The translations under genes and the position numbers were made by a program. A DNA stretch of 12,558 nucleotides from an uncultured Paracoccaceae bacterium (GTDB lineage: Bacteria; Pseudomonadota; Alphaproteobacteria; Rhodobacterales; Rhodobacteraceae), in NCBI GenBank assembly GCA_937916485.1, contig CALFSV010000280.1, positions 1-12,558 on the forward strand, given 5' to 3'. Shown piece after piece: positions 6,483 through 12,558 of this stretch (positions are counted from its first letter, which is position 1; every line of letters begins with the position of its first letter). Under the pieces are notes generated by a model. The model made no database searches and was not told the origin of the DNA. It saw only the letters and a list, made by a program, of their open reading frames with translations.

Positions 6483-8105
6483 ATGAAAAAATTATTGACC
6501 TCAACGGCGCTGATGTTCGCGATGGGCCTTCCAGCATTGGCACAAGAGTATACCCCCGATCCGGCTGCCACGCCTGGTGGCAACATCGTCGTGACCTATA
6601 AGGACGACGTCGCGACGCTGGATCCAGCCATCGGTTATGACTGGCAGAACTGGTCGATGATCAAGTCGCTTTTCGACGGCCTGATGGACTATGTCCCCGG
6701 CACGACCGATCTGCGTCCGGGCCTTGCGGAAAGCTACGAGATCTCGGACGACGGCCTGACCTATACCTTTAACTTGCGCCCCGGTGTCTTGTTCCACAAC
6801 GGGCGTGAGATGACCGCCGAGGACGTAAAGTATTCGCTCGACCGAGTCACCAATCCAGAAACACTAAGCCCAGGTGCCGGTTTCTTTGCCTCCATTGCAG
6901 GTTATGATGCGATGTCGGATGGCTCCGCGACCTCGCTGTCGGGTGTGACGGTGATTGACCCCCTGACGGTATCGATCACGCTGAGCCGCCCGGACGCCAC
7001 CTTCCTGCATGTCATGGCGCTCAACTTTGCTTCGGTCGTGCCGCAAGAAGCAGTTGAGGCCGCAAATGGCGATTTCGGCAAAATGCCAGTTGGCACCGGC
7101 GCCTTCAGCCTTGACGAATGGGTGATTGGCCAACGCCTGGTCTTTGCCAAGAACGAGAACTACTGGCGTGCTGGCGTCCCGTATCTGGACGCTGTGACGT
7201 TCGAAGTAGGCCAAGAGCCGGTGGTGGCCCTGCTGCGCCTGCAAAACGGAGAAGTCGATGTGCCTGGCGATGGTATTCCGCCTGCCAAGTTCACCGAAGT
7301 CATGGGCGATCCCGCGCAAGCAGCCCAAGTCATCGAAGGCGGTCAGCTCCAAACCGGCTATATTACCCTGAACGTCACCATGCCGCCTTTTGATAGCGTG
7401 GCGGTGCGGCAGGCCGTGAACATGGCGATCAACAAAGAGCGGATCGTTCAGATCATTAATGGCCGTGCTGTGCCGGCTACTCAGCCTTTGCCTCCCTCGA
7501 TGCCGGGCTACACGGAAGGTTACGCCGGTTATCCCTTTGATCCCGAAGCCGCCAAGGCGATGTTGGCGGATGCAGGCTTTCCCGACGGTTTCGAGACTGA
7601 TCTCTACGTGATGAACACCGATCCCAACCCGCGTATCGCGCAGGCGATCCAGCAGGATCTGTCCAGCATCGGGATCACCGCAAATATCCTGTCTCTGGCG
7701 CAGGCCAACGTGATTGAGGCAGGTGGTGCTGGCACCGCACCGATGATCTGGTCGGGTGGCATGGCTTGGATCGCAGACTTCCCCGATCCGTCCAACTTCT
7801 ATGGACCTATCCTTGGATGTGCGGGTGTCGTCGAGGGCGGCTGGAACTGGTCACGGTATTGCGTGCCAGCGTTGGACGAAATGGCAACGGCCGCCGACAG
7901 CATCACCGATCCGGCGATGATGGATGAGCGGATGAGTAAGTGGTCAGACGTCTACATGTCGGTGATGGAAGACGCTCCGTGGGTGCCGGTGTTCAACGAA
8001 CAGCGTTACACCATGCGTTCGCCCCGGATGGGCGGTGCGGATGAGCTGTATGTCGATCCAGTGTCGATCCCGGTCAACTACGACTACGTCTATGCGACCG
8101 AGTAA
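6483..8105 (+). CDS. Periplasmic substrate-binding protein of the ABC transporter (SBP family 5)
   Basis: This 540-aa solute-binding protein of the DppA/OppA/NikA family (SBP_bac_5) delivers substrate to the permease pair. Start ATG 6483 is chosen because it has a perfect AGGAGA (6470-6475, 7-nt spacing) and yields a signal peptide MKKLLTSTALMFAMGLPALA cut before Q21. The longer upstream frame overlaps the permease gene and lacks this. Family motifs include the N-terminal TLDPAIGYDWQN segment, LRPGVLFHNGREMTAEDVKY near residue 100, and NWSRYCVPALDEM near the C-terminal third. A 31-nt gap and the strongest ribosome site in the operon fit the excess of binding protein usually needed. The ligand cannot be read from the sequence; the neighbouring amidase suggests an amide or peptide-like nitrogen source. 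Confidence 0.92.
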   Translation: MKKLLTSTALMFAMGLPALAQEYTPDPAATPGGNIVVTYKDDVATLDPAIGYDWQNWSMIKSLFDGLMDYVPGTTDLRPGLAESYEISDDGLTYTFNLRPGVLFHNGREMTAEDVKYSLDRVTNPETLSPGAGFFASIAGYDAMSDGSATSLSGVTVIDPLTVSITLSRPDATFLHVMALNFASVVPQEAVEAANGDFGKMPVGTGAFSLDEWVIGQRLVFAKNENYWRAGVPYLDAVTFEVGQEPVVALLRLQNGEVDVPGDGIPPAKFTEVMGDPAQAAQVIEGGQLQTGYITLNVTMPPFDSVAVRQAVNMAINKERIVQIINGRAVPATQPLPPSMPGYTEGYAGYPFDPEAAKAMLADAGFPDGFETDLYVMNTDPNPRIAQAIQQDLSSIGITANILSLAQANVIEAGGAGTAPMIWSGGMAWIADFPDPSNFYGPILGCAGVVEGGWNWSRYCVPALDEMATAADSITDPAMMDERMSKWSDVYMSVMEDAPWVPVFNEQRYTMRSPRMGGADELYVDPVSIPVNYDYVYATE

Positions 8106-8110
8106 CCATT

Positions 8111-9070
8111 ATGTGCAAGGCTTGTGATTACACCATTCATGGCGCACAGCACCACTTCGGCTGGGACAATTCAATTGTCCCGGCCGAAAGGGTCGCGCCC
8201 GGATCGACAATCCTTTTTCACTGTCATGATAGCTCGGCGGGTCAACTTGGCCCGTCGTCCACCGTGGCCGATGTAGCGACCCTCGATTTTGGCAAGATCA
8301 ACCCGGTCTCCGGCCCGATCTGGATCGACGGGGCAGAGCCCGGCGATGCCGTCAAAGTTACCATCGACAGCTTTGCCCCGCGACACCACGACGGCAAAGG
8401 GTTTGGCTGGACTGCAAACATTCCGGGCTTTGGTCTGTTGGCAGATCAATTCACTGATCCGGCCCTGATCGTCTGGAGCTATGATCCAGATAGCCTCGCG
8501 CCCGCACTTTGGGGATCGCAGGCTGCGATACCGCTGAAGCCCTTTGCTGGCACCATCGGCAACGCTCTGGCAGAGCCGGGGCTGCATTCCATCGTTCCAC
8601 CCCGGCGCGTGGGCGGCAACCTTGATATCCGCGACCTGGCGGCGGGCACCACACTTTACTTGCCGGTCGAGGTGGCGGGTGCGTTGTTCAGCGTTGGAGA
8701 CACCCATGCCGCTCAAGGCGACGGCGAAGTCTGCGGGACGGCCATCGAAAGCCCGATGGACGTGGTCCTCACGCTTGACCTGGTTAAGGACGCCAATCTT
8801 AAGACGCCGCGGTTCACCACGCCCGGGCCGGTCACTCGGCATCTGGATGCTAAGGGTTACGAGGCCACAACTGGCATCGGGCCTGACCTGATGGCCGCTG
8901 CCCGTGACGCGGTGGCAGGCATGGTGGATTTGCTTTGTGCAACACGTGGCATGTCTGCGGTCGAGGCCTACATGCTCTGCTCTACCTGCGGGGACTTGCG
9001 GATCTCAGAGATCGTGGATCAGCCCAACTGGGTGGTTTCGTTCTATTTCCCGCGTTGCGTCTTTGAATGA
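8111..9070 (+). CDS. Acetamidase/formamidase family amidohydrolase
   Basis: This 319-aa enzyme is a full-length member of the FmdA/AmdA family, which hydrolyses short amides to the acid and ammonia and is unrelated to the nitrilase-type AmiE. Visible hallmarks are NPVSGPIWIDGAEPGD near 70-85, PPRRVGGNLDIRDL, LYLPVEVAGALFSVGDTHAAQGDGE (the best-conserved part, with likely metal-ligand His/Asp residues) and CGTAIE. There is no signal peptide, so it acts in the cytoplasm on imported substrate. It begins 5 nt after the binding-protein stop with only a poor ribosome site, and ends in an ATGA overlap with the ATPase gene, placing it inside the transporter operon. An AmiC/AmiR pair with this enzyme class instead of AmiE is a functional replacement. 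Substrate is unproven. Confidence 0.9.
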   Translation: MCKACDYTIHGAQHHFGWDNSIVPAERVAPGSTILFHCHDSSAGQLGPSSTVADVATLDFGKINPVSGPIWIDGAEPGDAVKVTIDSFAPRHHDGKGFGWTANIPGFGLLADQFTDPALIVWSYDPDSLAPALWGSQAAIPLKPFAGTIGNALAEPGLHSIVPPRRVGGNLDIRDLAAGTTLYLPVEVAGALFSVGDTHAAQGDGEVCGTAIESPMDVVLTLDLVKDANLKTPRFTTPGPVTRHLDAKGYEATTGIGPDLMAAARDAVAGMVDLLCATRGMSAVEAYMLCSTCGDLRISEIVDQPNWVVSFYFPRCVFE

Positions 9071-10866
9071 CATCAACGGGGCAGACATCAACCGCAGATA
9101 CTGCAGCCGTGGCGAATTCTTCCGCCACGGTGTTGGCTGTGGACGGACTGTGCGTTTCGGTCCGCAGTGAGGCGGGATTGGCCCCACTCGTGAGCGATCT
9201 GAGTTTTACACTCGCGCGGGGGGAAACACTTGCCATCGCCGGCGAGAGCGGGAGCGGTAAATCAATTACATCGCTGGCTATCATGGGGCTGTTGCCGCCA
9301 CCTGCTGTGAGGGTCACGGGAGGGGTCATCCGTTTGGGTGACACAGTTCTGACTGGCCTGCCTGAAGGCCAGATGCGTTCGATCCGTGGCGATCGGATCG
9401 CCATGATTTTTCAAGAGCCAATGACGTCGCTTAACCCGGTGCTTACCATCGGGTCGCAGCTTTGCGAGGCGATCCGCGCACATGAACCGGTCAGTCGCAG
9501 CGCGGCTCAGGCCCGTGCGCTGGAAGCGCTGCGACAGGTCCGACTGAGCCAGCCCGAGCAGCGGATGGGCCAGTTTCCACACGAATTGTCAGGAGGAATG
9601 CGTCAAAGGGTAATGATCGCCATGGCACTGGTCCTCCGCCCGGAAGTGCTCATTGCTGACGAACCGACGACGGCACTTGACGTGACTGTGCAACGCGAGG
9701 TCTTGGACCTGCTGCGCGATCTTCAGCGGGAACTGGGCACGGCAATCATCCTGATCACCCATGACATGGGCGTCGTTGCCGAAATGGCCGAACGGGTCAT
9801 AATCATGCGCCAAGGGCGTATGGTAGAGACGGGCAATGTGCGCGACATCTTTGTCCGGCCCACTCATGCATATACCCGCGCGCTGCTGGATGCCGTCCCC
9901 CGGATGGGGGCGGGGGCCAGCCGACCAAGCGCCGCGCATTCGGAGCGGAAGGCACCGGTCGCGCGGCTTGACGACGTGTCGGTGCGATATGATGTCCGCG
10001 CCGGTCTCATGGGGCGGGTCAGCCACAGGGTTCATGCGGTTGAGCGGGTCAGTTTCGATATTCGCCCCGGCGAGACATTTGCACTGGTAGGCGAGAGTGG
10101 GTGCGGGAAATCCACGATCGCCAAAGCGATGGTCGGGCTGGTTCCCCACGAGGGACTGATCGATATTGGTGGCTACAGGGTAACAGGTGGCCGTCAAGCC
10201 GGCGCCTTTAGACGCGCGGTCCAACTTGTGTTTCAGGACCCGATGGCAGCGCTTGATGCCCGCATGCGGGTAGGTGATCTTGTGGCCGAGCCCTTGGTCA
10301 TTCATGGCATTGGCAATGCCACCGAACAGCGCAAACGCGCTGAAGAGCTGATGATCCTTGTTGGATTGTCCCCCGACAAGCTAGATCGGTATCCGCATGA
10401 GTTTTCAGGGGGGCAGAGGCAGCGCATCTGTATTGCGCGGGCGCTGGCACTTCAGCCGCAACTTGTCATCGCCGATGAGGCGGTCTCTGCGCTTGATGTG
10501 TCTGTGCAGGCGCAGGTGTTGGCGCTGTTGCAGGACCTTCAAAAGAACTTTGGAATTGCGATCCTCTTCATCAGCCACGACATGGCTGTTGTCGAAAATA
10601 TCTCGGACCGTGTGGCTGTGATGTTTTTGGGTCAGATCGTAGAGATGGGCACCCGAGAGCAGGTCTTTGGCAACCCGCTCCATCCTTACACCCGCCGACT
10701 TATTCAGGCCGTGCCTCTGCCTGATCCGGACCTTAAGCGCGCGCCCATCCCGCGCCTGACCGGCGAGGTTGCAAGCCCGATCCACCGCGTCGGTTTCGGG
10801 CCAGAGCGCACGCAGCTTGTTGATACAGGCGACGGCCATCTCGTGGCGTTGGGTGATCAAGATTAG
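9067..10866 (+). CDS. Fused double ATPase of the peptide/amide ABC transporter (DppD-DppF type)
   Basis: This 599-aa protein joins two ATP-binding domains in one chain, as in GsiA-like transporters. Domain 1 has Walker A GESGSGKS (59-66), Q-loop Q116, signature LSGGM (174-178), Walker B with D198-E199 and H-loop H232. Domain 2 has Walker A GESGCGKS (342-349), Q390, signature FSGGQ (446-450), Walker B D470-E471 and H504. All key residues of both sites are present, so both should hydrolyse ATP. Each half ends with the oligopeptide-transporter C-terminal pattern (HAYTRALLDAVP; HPYTRRLIQAVP). Start overlaps the amidase stop (ATGA). It is the last gene of the operon and energises the two permeases at the inner face of the membrane. 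Confidence 0.93.
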   Translation: MTSTGQTSTADTAAVANSSATVLAVDGLCVSVRSEAGLAPLVSDLSFTLARGETLAIAGESGSGKSITSLAIMGLLPPPAVRVTGGVIRLGDTVLTGLPEGQMRSIRGDRIAMIFQEPMTSLNPVLTIGSQLCEAIRAHEPVSRSAAQARALEALRQVRLSQPEQRMGQFPHELSGGMRQRVMIAMALVLRPEVLIADEPTTALDVTVQREVLDLLRDLQRELGTAIILITHDMGVVAEMAERVIIMRQGRMVETGNVRDIFVRPTHAYTRALLDAVPRMGAGASRPSAAHSERKAPVARLDDVSVRYDVRAGLMGRVSHRVHAVERVSFDIRPGETFALVGESGCGKSTIAKAMVGLVPHEGLIDIGGYRVTGGRQAGAFRRAVQLVFQDPMAALDARMRVGDLVAEPLVIHGIGNATEQRKRAEELMILVGLSPDKLDRYPHEFSGGQRQRICIARALALQPQLVIADEAVSALDVSVQAQVLALLQDLQKNFGIAILFISHDMAVVENISDRVAVMFLGQIVEMGTREQVFGNPLHPYTRRLIQAVPLPDPDLKRAPIPRLTGEVASPIHRVGFGPERTQLVDTGDGHLVALGDQD

Positions 10867-10902
10867 GTCGGTGGGCCACGTCGCAGAGGTTGAGCCATCC
10901 GC

Positions 10903-10940
10903 AACGGCCTCTTGCGAACGGCCTAGGATAGAGGCCCCGT
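10903..10940 (+). terminator. Hairpin after the amide operon, possible terminator
   Basis: AACGGCCTCT (10903-10912) pairs with AGAGGCC-CC-GTT (10930-10941 region) through at least seven perfect GC-rich pairs (GGCCTCT 10906-10912 / AGAGGCC 10930-10936). No T run follows, so it is not a classical intrinsic terminator, but it lies 40 nt after the last operon gene and may end or stabilise the transcript. Confidence 0.35.
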
Positions 10941-11037
10941 TGCATCCATGCCGATGTCTCGCAAGTTAATCGGTGGTCCAACGTCAGGTCAGTATTTACC
11001 GATGTCAGGCCGATGCGACCCAGACAGCCCCCGGTGC

Positions 11038-11064
11038 TTGACACGGTTGGTCAAATGACCAGCC
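11038..11064. promoter_or_regulatory. Operator-like palindrome TGGTCA-AA-TGACCA next to a TTGACA box
   Basis: A perfect 14-bp palindrome at 11048-11061 (extended to GG...CC with one T-G pair) lies 68 nt before the tex start, immediately after TTGACA (11038-11043), which resembles a -35 box. The TGGTCA/TGACCA shape is like GntR-family operators. No convincing -10 box was seen at the right spacing. The 262 bp between the ATPase and tex otherwise show only the hairpin listed separately. Confidence 0.3.
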
Positions 11065-11128
11065 GTAGGCTTGGCTGTTCCTGGCAGCGGCGCTATCACG
11101 GTCGTCCGACCACAGCAGGGAGCCTTTC

Positions 11129-11329
11129 ATGAACGCCGTTGCGAATCGCATCGCCCGCAATATTACCTCAGACATCGGTGCGCGTCCGGAACAGGTTGTA
11201 GCCACGGTTGCCTTGCTGGATGGCGGTGACACCGTGCCCATCGTCGCAAGGTATCGCAAAGAGGTCACAGGTGGTCTGGACGACGTCCAGCTGCGCCAAT
11301 TGGCAGAGAGTTTGGTTTATCTTCGTTTA
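11129..11329 (+). pseudogene. tex: tex, 5' fragment truncated by insertion-sequence-like ends
   Basis: The first 66 residues (MNAVANRIARNITSDIGARP ... VPIVARYRKEVTGGLDD ... LAESLVYLR) match the N-terminus of Tex, the S1-domain RNA-binding transcription accessory protein of roughly 770 residues. The ATG at 11129 has a good CAGGGAG at 11116-11122. Homology stops at nt 11326. The frame then runs through an IS-like palindrome to a stop at 11401, so over nine tenths of the protein, including the YqgF-like and S1 regions, is missing. Nothing later in the window restores it. A complete copy must exist elsewhere, or function is lost. Confidence 0.85.
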
Positions 11330-11349
11330 GGCTCTGTTGCAACAGAGCC
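11330..11349. repeat. 20-bp perfect palindrome of two fused IS-like ends
   Basis: GGCTCTGTTGCAACAGAGCC is its own reverse complement. GGCTCTGTTGCA is the kind of terminal sequence found in IS6- and IS903-type elements, here joined head to head through a shared TGCA exactly where tex homology ends. The flanking 8-9 bp (left TTCGTTTA, right ATCTGTCT) do not match, so no target duplication is preserved. It looks like the scar of an element deleted between its ends. Confidence 0.6.
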
Positions 11350-11444
11350 ATCTGTCTGCCTCATTGTTTTGGGGAAATGGTACACCGATCAGGCAAACTG
11401 ACAGAACACCTCTGTCTGTGATACCCTGCACCAACAGATGCAGG

Positions 11445-11756
11445 ATGGAACGACACCCAGTGCATGAGCCCTTCACCACCAGTTTCGGCGCTGTAGCGGG
11501 ACGCTGTCAGGCCAAAAGCAAGCGTAGCGGAGTTCAGTGCCGCAAGCCTGCGATGCGCGGTAAGCGCGTATGCCGGACGCATGGCGGCGCGTCCACAGGT
11601 GCCAAGACCCAGCAAGGCCGAGAGCGCTGCGCACAGGCCAAGACGGCACATGGCTGGGAGACACGAGAGATCAGGCGCATGCGAGCTGAGAAGCTCAGGG
11701 AGCTGCGTGCACTCGAGGGGGCCATGCTAGCCCTCGGCATGCTCAGCAGAACCTAA
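11445..11756 (+). CDS. HGGxSTG-type small zinc-ribbon-like protein
   Basis: The 103-aa product (start ATG 11445; no clear ribosome site, and the frame is open upstream to 11337) has the compact motif C21-x10-C32-x10-C43-x2-H46, followed by HGGASTGAKTQQGRERCAQA and KTAHGWETREIR, typical of HGGxSTG-domain proteins found in phages and mobile DNA. The Cys/His spacing suggests a zinc site. The C-terminal third is a charged helix (RRMRAEKLRELRALEG). Function of the family is not established to my knowledge. It sits between IS remnants and may be cargo or a phage relic. A GTG at 11460 is an alternative start. Confidence 0.65.
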   Translation: MERHPVHEPFTTSFGAVAGRCQAKSKRSGVQCRKPAMRGKRVCRTHGGASTGAKTQQGRERCAQAKTAHGWETREIRRMRAEKLRELRALEGAMLALGMLSRT

Positions 11757-11842
11757 CCAGTTCCAATCACAGCATGACGCCAGCCTGTTCGTGCGGAATC
11801 GTTTGTATAGGCAGAATGGGGTGTCTTGACGTGAAGGGTGGG

Positions 11843-11860
11843 TACCACCGGGGTGGGGTC
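11843..11860 (+). repeat. GGGTGGGGTC-type repeat, copy 1
   Basis: TACCACCGGGGTGGGGTC matches 12308-12325 at 16 of 18 positions in direct orientation; a shorter relative (AGGTGGGGTA) lies at 11887-11896. The two long copies flank the IS remnant. The surrounding stretch 11757-11999 otherwise shows no gene; it also holds a perfect 8-bp-stem hairpin (TAATGGTT / AACCATTA, 11911-11931). Confidence 0.5.
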
Positions 11861-11999
11861 TGGCTGGCGCAGTTATTTTTGTACTCAGGTGGGGTACTAC
11901 TGCAAGCGCGTAATGGTTTGGGGAACCATTATGGTAAAAAGCACGCCGAATCTGTATTTTCTTAAAGAAATCAATGTGCAGTGGCGGAGTGCACGTGTG

Positions 12000-12212
12000 C
12001 CTGAGCGGCAGCTTGAACAGAACCTTGAGCGACAGGCAGAACTGGATCGCGGCATTCGAAAAGACAGGCGGGCGCCCTGGGCGTCCCTCATGCGGCACGT
12101 GCCAGATCATCTCCTTGTCCAGCCAGATCAGCAGCGACCCGCGCTTCCTGAGCGCATCGTTGTAGGTGGACCAGTTTGTCGTGCGGTAGCGGGCGGGCTT
12201 GGGCTTGCTCAT
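12000..12212 (-). pseudogene. IS5-family transposase, N-terminal fragment
   Basis: Read on the - strand from 12212, the product starts MSKPKPARYRTTNWSTYNDA and continues with RKRGSLLIWLDKEMIWH, GRPGRPPVFSNAAIQF and KVLFKLPLR, the standard beginning of IS5-family (IS903-like) transposases. Similarity ends at about residue 71; the frame then continues 90 residues in unrelated sequence. The catalytic DDE part is absent, so the gene is dead. The adjoining IS end lies at 12278. The other IS end is not found next to the fragment, so the element was cut at about 12000 by a later rearrangement. Confidence 0.8.
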
Positions 12213-12278
12213 GCAGCTCGTCTAACCGCATGGATTCCCGATGTGAATCCTTCATCGGCTGAGTTCTGCAACAACGCC
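12000..12278 (-). mobile_element. Truncated IS5-family insertion sequence
   Basis: The remnant comprises the transposase fragment and its upstream end. Read on the - strand, the end is GGCGTTGTTGCAGAACTCAG at 12278, close in form to the GGCTCTGTTGCA motif at 11330. Only one terminus is present with the fragment and no target duplication can be identified. Confidence 0.65.
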
Positions 12279-12307
12279 GGGATGGGACCTGCGGCGTTTA
12301 GGCCCGC

Positions 12308-12325
12308 TACCCCCCGGGTGGGGTC
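12308..12325 (+). repeat. GGGTGGGGTC-type repeat, copy 2
   Basis: TACCCCCCGGGTGGGGTC is a near copy of 11843-11860 and itself an imperfect palindrome centred on CCCGGG. The stretch 12279-12499 carries no gene. It also contains a GGGGGCG (12367-12373) / CGCCCCC (12391-12397) hairpin and a tandem GTGAAAGCC pair. Confidence 0.5.
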
Positions 12326-12433
12326 GGCGCGGTGCCGTTGAAAGGCCAAGTGGGGGTGGGTTAGTTGGGGGCGGCACATCACGAGGGCTGCGCCCCCATT
12401 GGCGACTCGGGACGCACCGGCTGGGGCTGCGCC

Positions 12434-12453
12434 GTGAAAGCCGGGTGAAAGCC
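12434..12453. repeat. Tandem GTGAAAGCC repeat beside the tRNA
   Basis: GTGAAAGCC occurs at 12434-12442 and 12445-12453, an 11-nt period, about 50 bp from the 3' end of the tRNA gene. Short direct repeats at this distance resemble arm-type integrase sites, but with only two copies and no integrase in view this is a weak inference. Confidence 0.35.
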
Positions 12454-12499
12454 AGTCTATGAGACTTGGCGACAAATATCGCTTAACCCCTTGTAATTA

Positions 12500-12558
12500 T
12501 GGTGATCCCACGAGGACTCGAACCCCGAACCTGCTGATTAGAAGTCAGCTGCTCTATC
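12500..12558 (-). tRNA. tRNA-Arg(TCT), 3' part (5' end beyond the window)
   Basis: Read on the - strand the sequence gives the end of a D arm (GATAGAGCA), an anticodon stem GCTGA/TCAGC with loop CTTCTAA (anticodon TCT, codon AGA), a T arm CGGGG-TTCGAGT-CCTCG, acceptor strand TGGGATC, discriminator A and an encoded CCA at 12502-12500. The 5' acceptor strand and most of the D arm lie outside. Its 3' end points into the mobile-DNA-rich zone; tRNA 3' ends are common integration targets. Confidence 0.9.

Noticed and set aside
8171..8842. 223-aa open frame on the - strand
   Set aside because: Antisense shadow of the well-conserved acetamidase/formamidase gene.
9589..10305. 238-aa open frame on the - strand
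   Set aside because: Antisense shadow of the double ATPase gene.
11400..11416. GACAGA-ACACC-TCTGTC hairpin as a terminator
   Set aside because: The stem is short and AT-moderate, and no T run follows on either strand.
11774..11965. 63-aa open frame on the + strand between the HGGxSTG gene and the IS fragment
   Set aside because: No ribosome site or domain; it runs through G-rich repeats and a hairpin.
12209..12475. 88-aa open frame on the - strand
   Set aside because: Its C-terminal part is only translation of the IS end and leader before the transposase; the rest is low-complexity GC-rich sequence.
1..12558. CRISPR array, rRNA or complete prophage structural genes
   Set aside because: No regularly spaced repeats, no rRNA sequence and no capsid, tail or terminase genes were seen.

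Overview
The window reads as alphaproteobacterial DNA, most likely from the Rhodobacteraceae (Roseobacter/Paracoccus type). This is inferred from the moderately high GC, the protein styles (AmiC/AmiR-led amide operon, alphaproteobacterial HGGxSTG protein, IS5-type transposase start) and the tRNA-Arg(TCT). Almost everything is on the + strand. No species can be assigned from the sequence alone.

Left (1-2720): the replication module of an integrated plasmid, phage satellite or similar element. It holds the C-terminal part of a PrimPol-type primase (runs off the left edge), an overlapping SF3/DUF5906-type helicase, a probable 86-aa small ORF and a 168-aa protein of unknown function. From the last 100 bp of the helicase gene to 2161 lies a dense cluster of TTGCCA sites in both orientations. 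It includes a perfect 22-bp inverted repeat (2067-2088 / 2140-2161) whose arms are tandem 9-mers. This is my best candidate for a replication origin or initiator-binding region.

Middle (about 2790-10866): one tightly packed operon for sensing, importing and hydrolysing an amide or short peptide-like nitrogen compound. The order is AmiC-like sensor, AmiR-like ANTAR antiterminator, DppC-type permease, DppB-type permease, periplasmic binding protein, acetamidase/formamidase and a fused double ATPase. Most junctions are 1-4 nt overlaps. The leader carries a possible sigma-54 promoter (2791-2806) and a strong intrinsic terminator (2919-2944) that shares bases with an alternative hairpin (2900-2929). 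Together with an ANTAR regulator as second gene, this suggests the operon is autoregulated by transcription antitermination. The likely logic is that the ligand relieves AmiC inhibition of AmiR, AmiR lets RNA polymerase pass the leader terminator, and transporter plus amidase are made.

Right (10867-12558): a decayed zone. It contains a tex gene cut after 66 codons at a 20-bp perfect palindrome made of two insertion-sequence-like ends, an HGGxSTG zinc-ribbon-like small protein, the 5' remnant of an IS5-family transposase on the - strand with one IS end, a GC-rich tract with repeats, and the 3' part of a tRNA-Arg(TCT) gene on the - strand. The 3' end of that tRNA faces the window, as expected of an integration hot spot, but no integrase is visible here.
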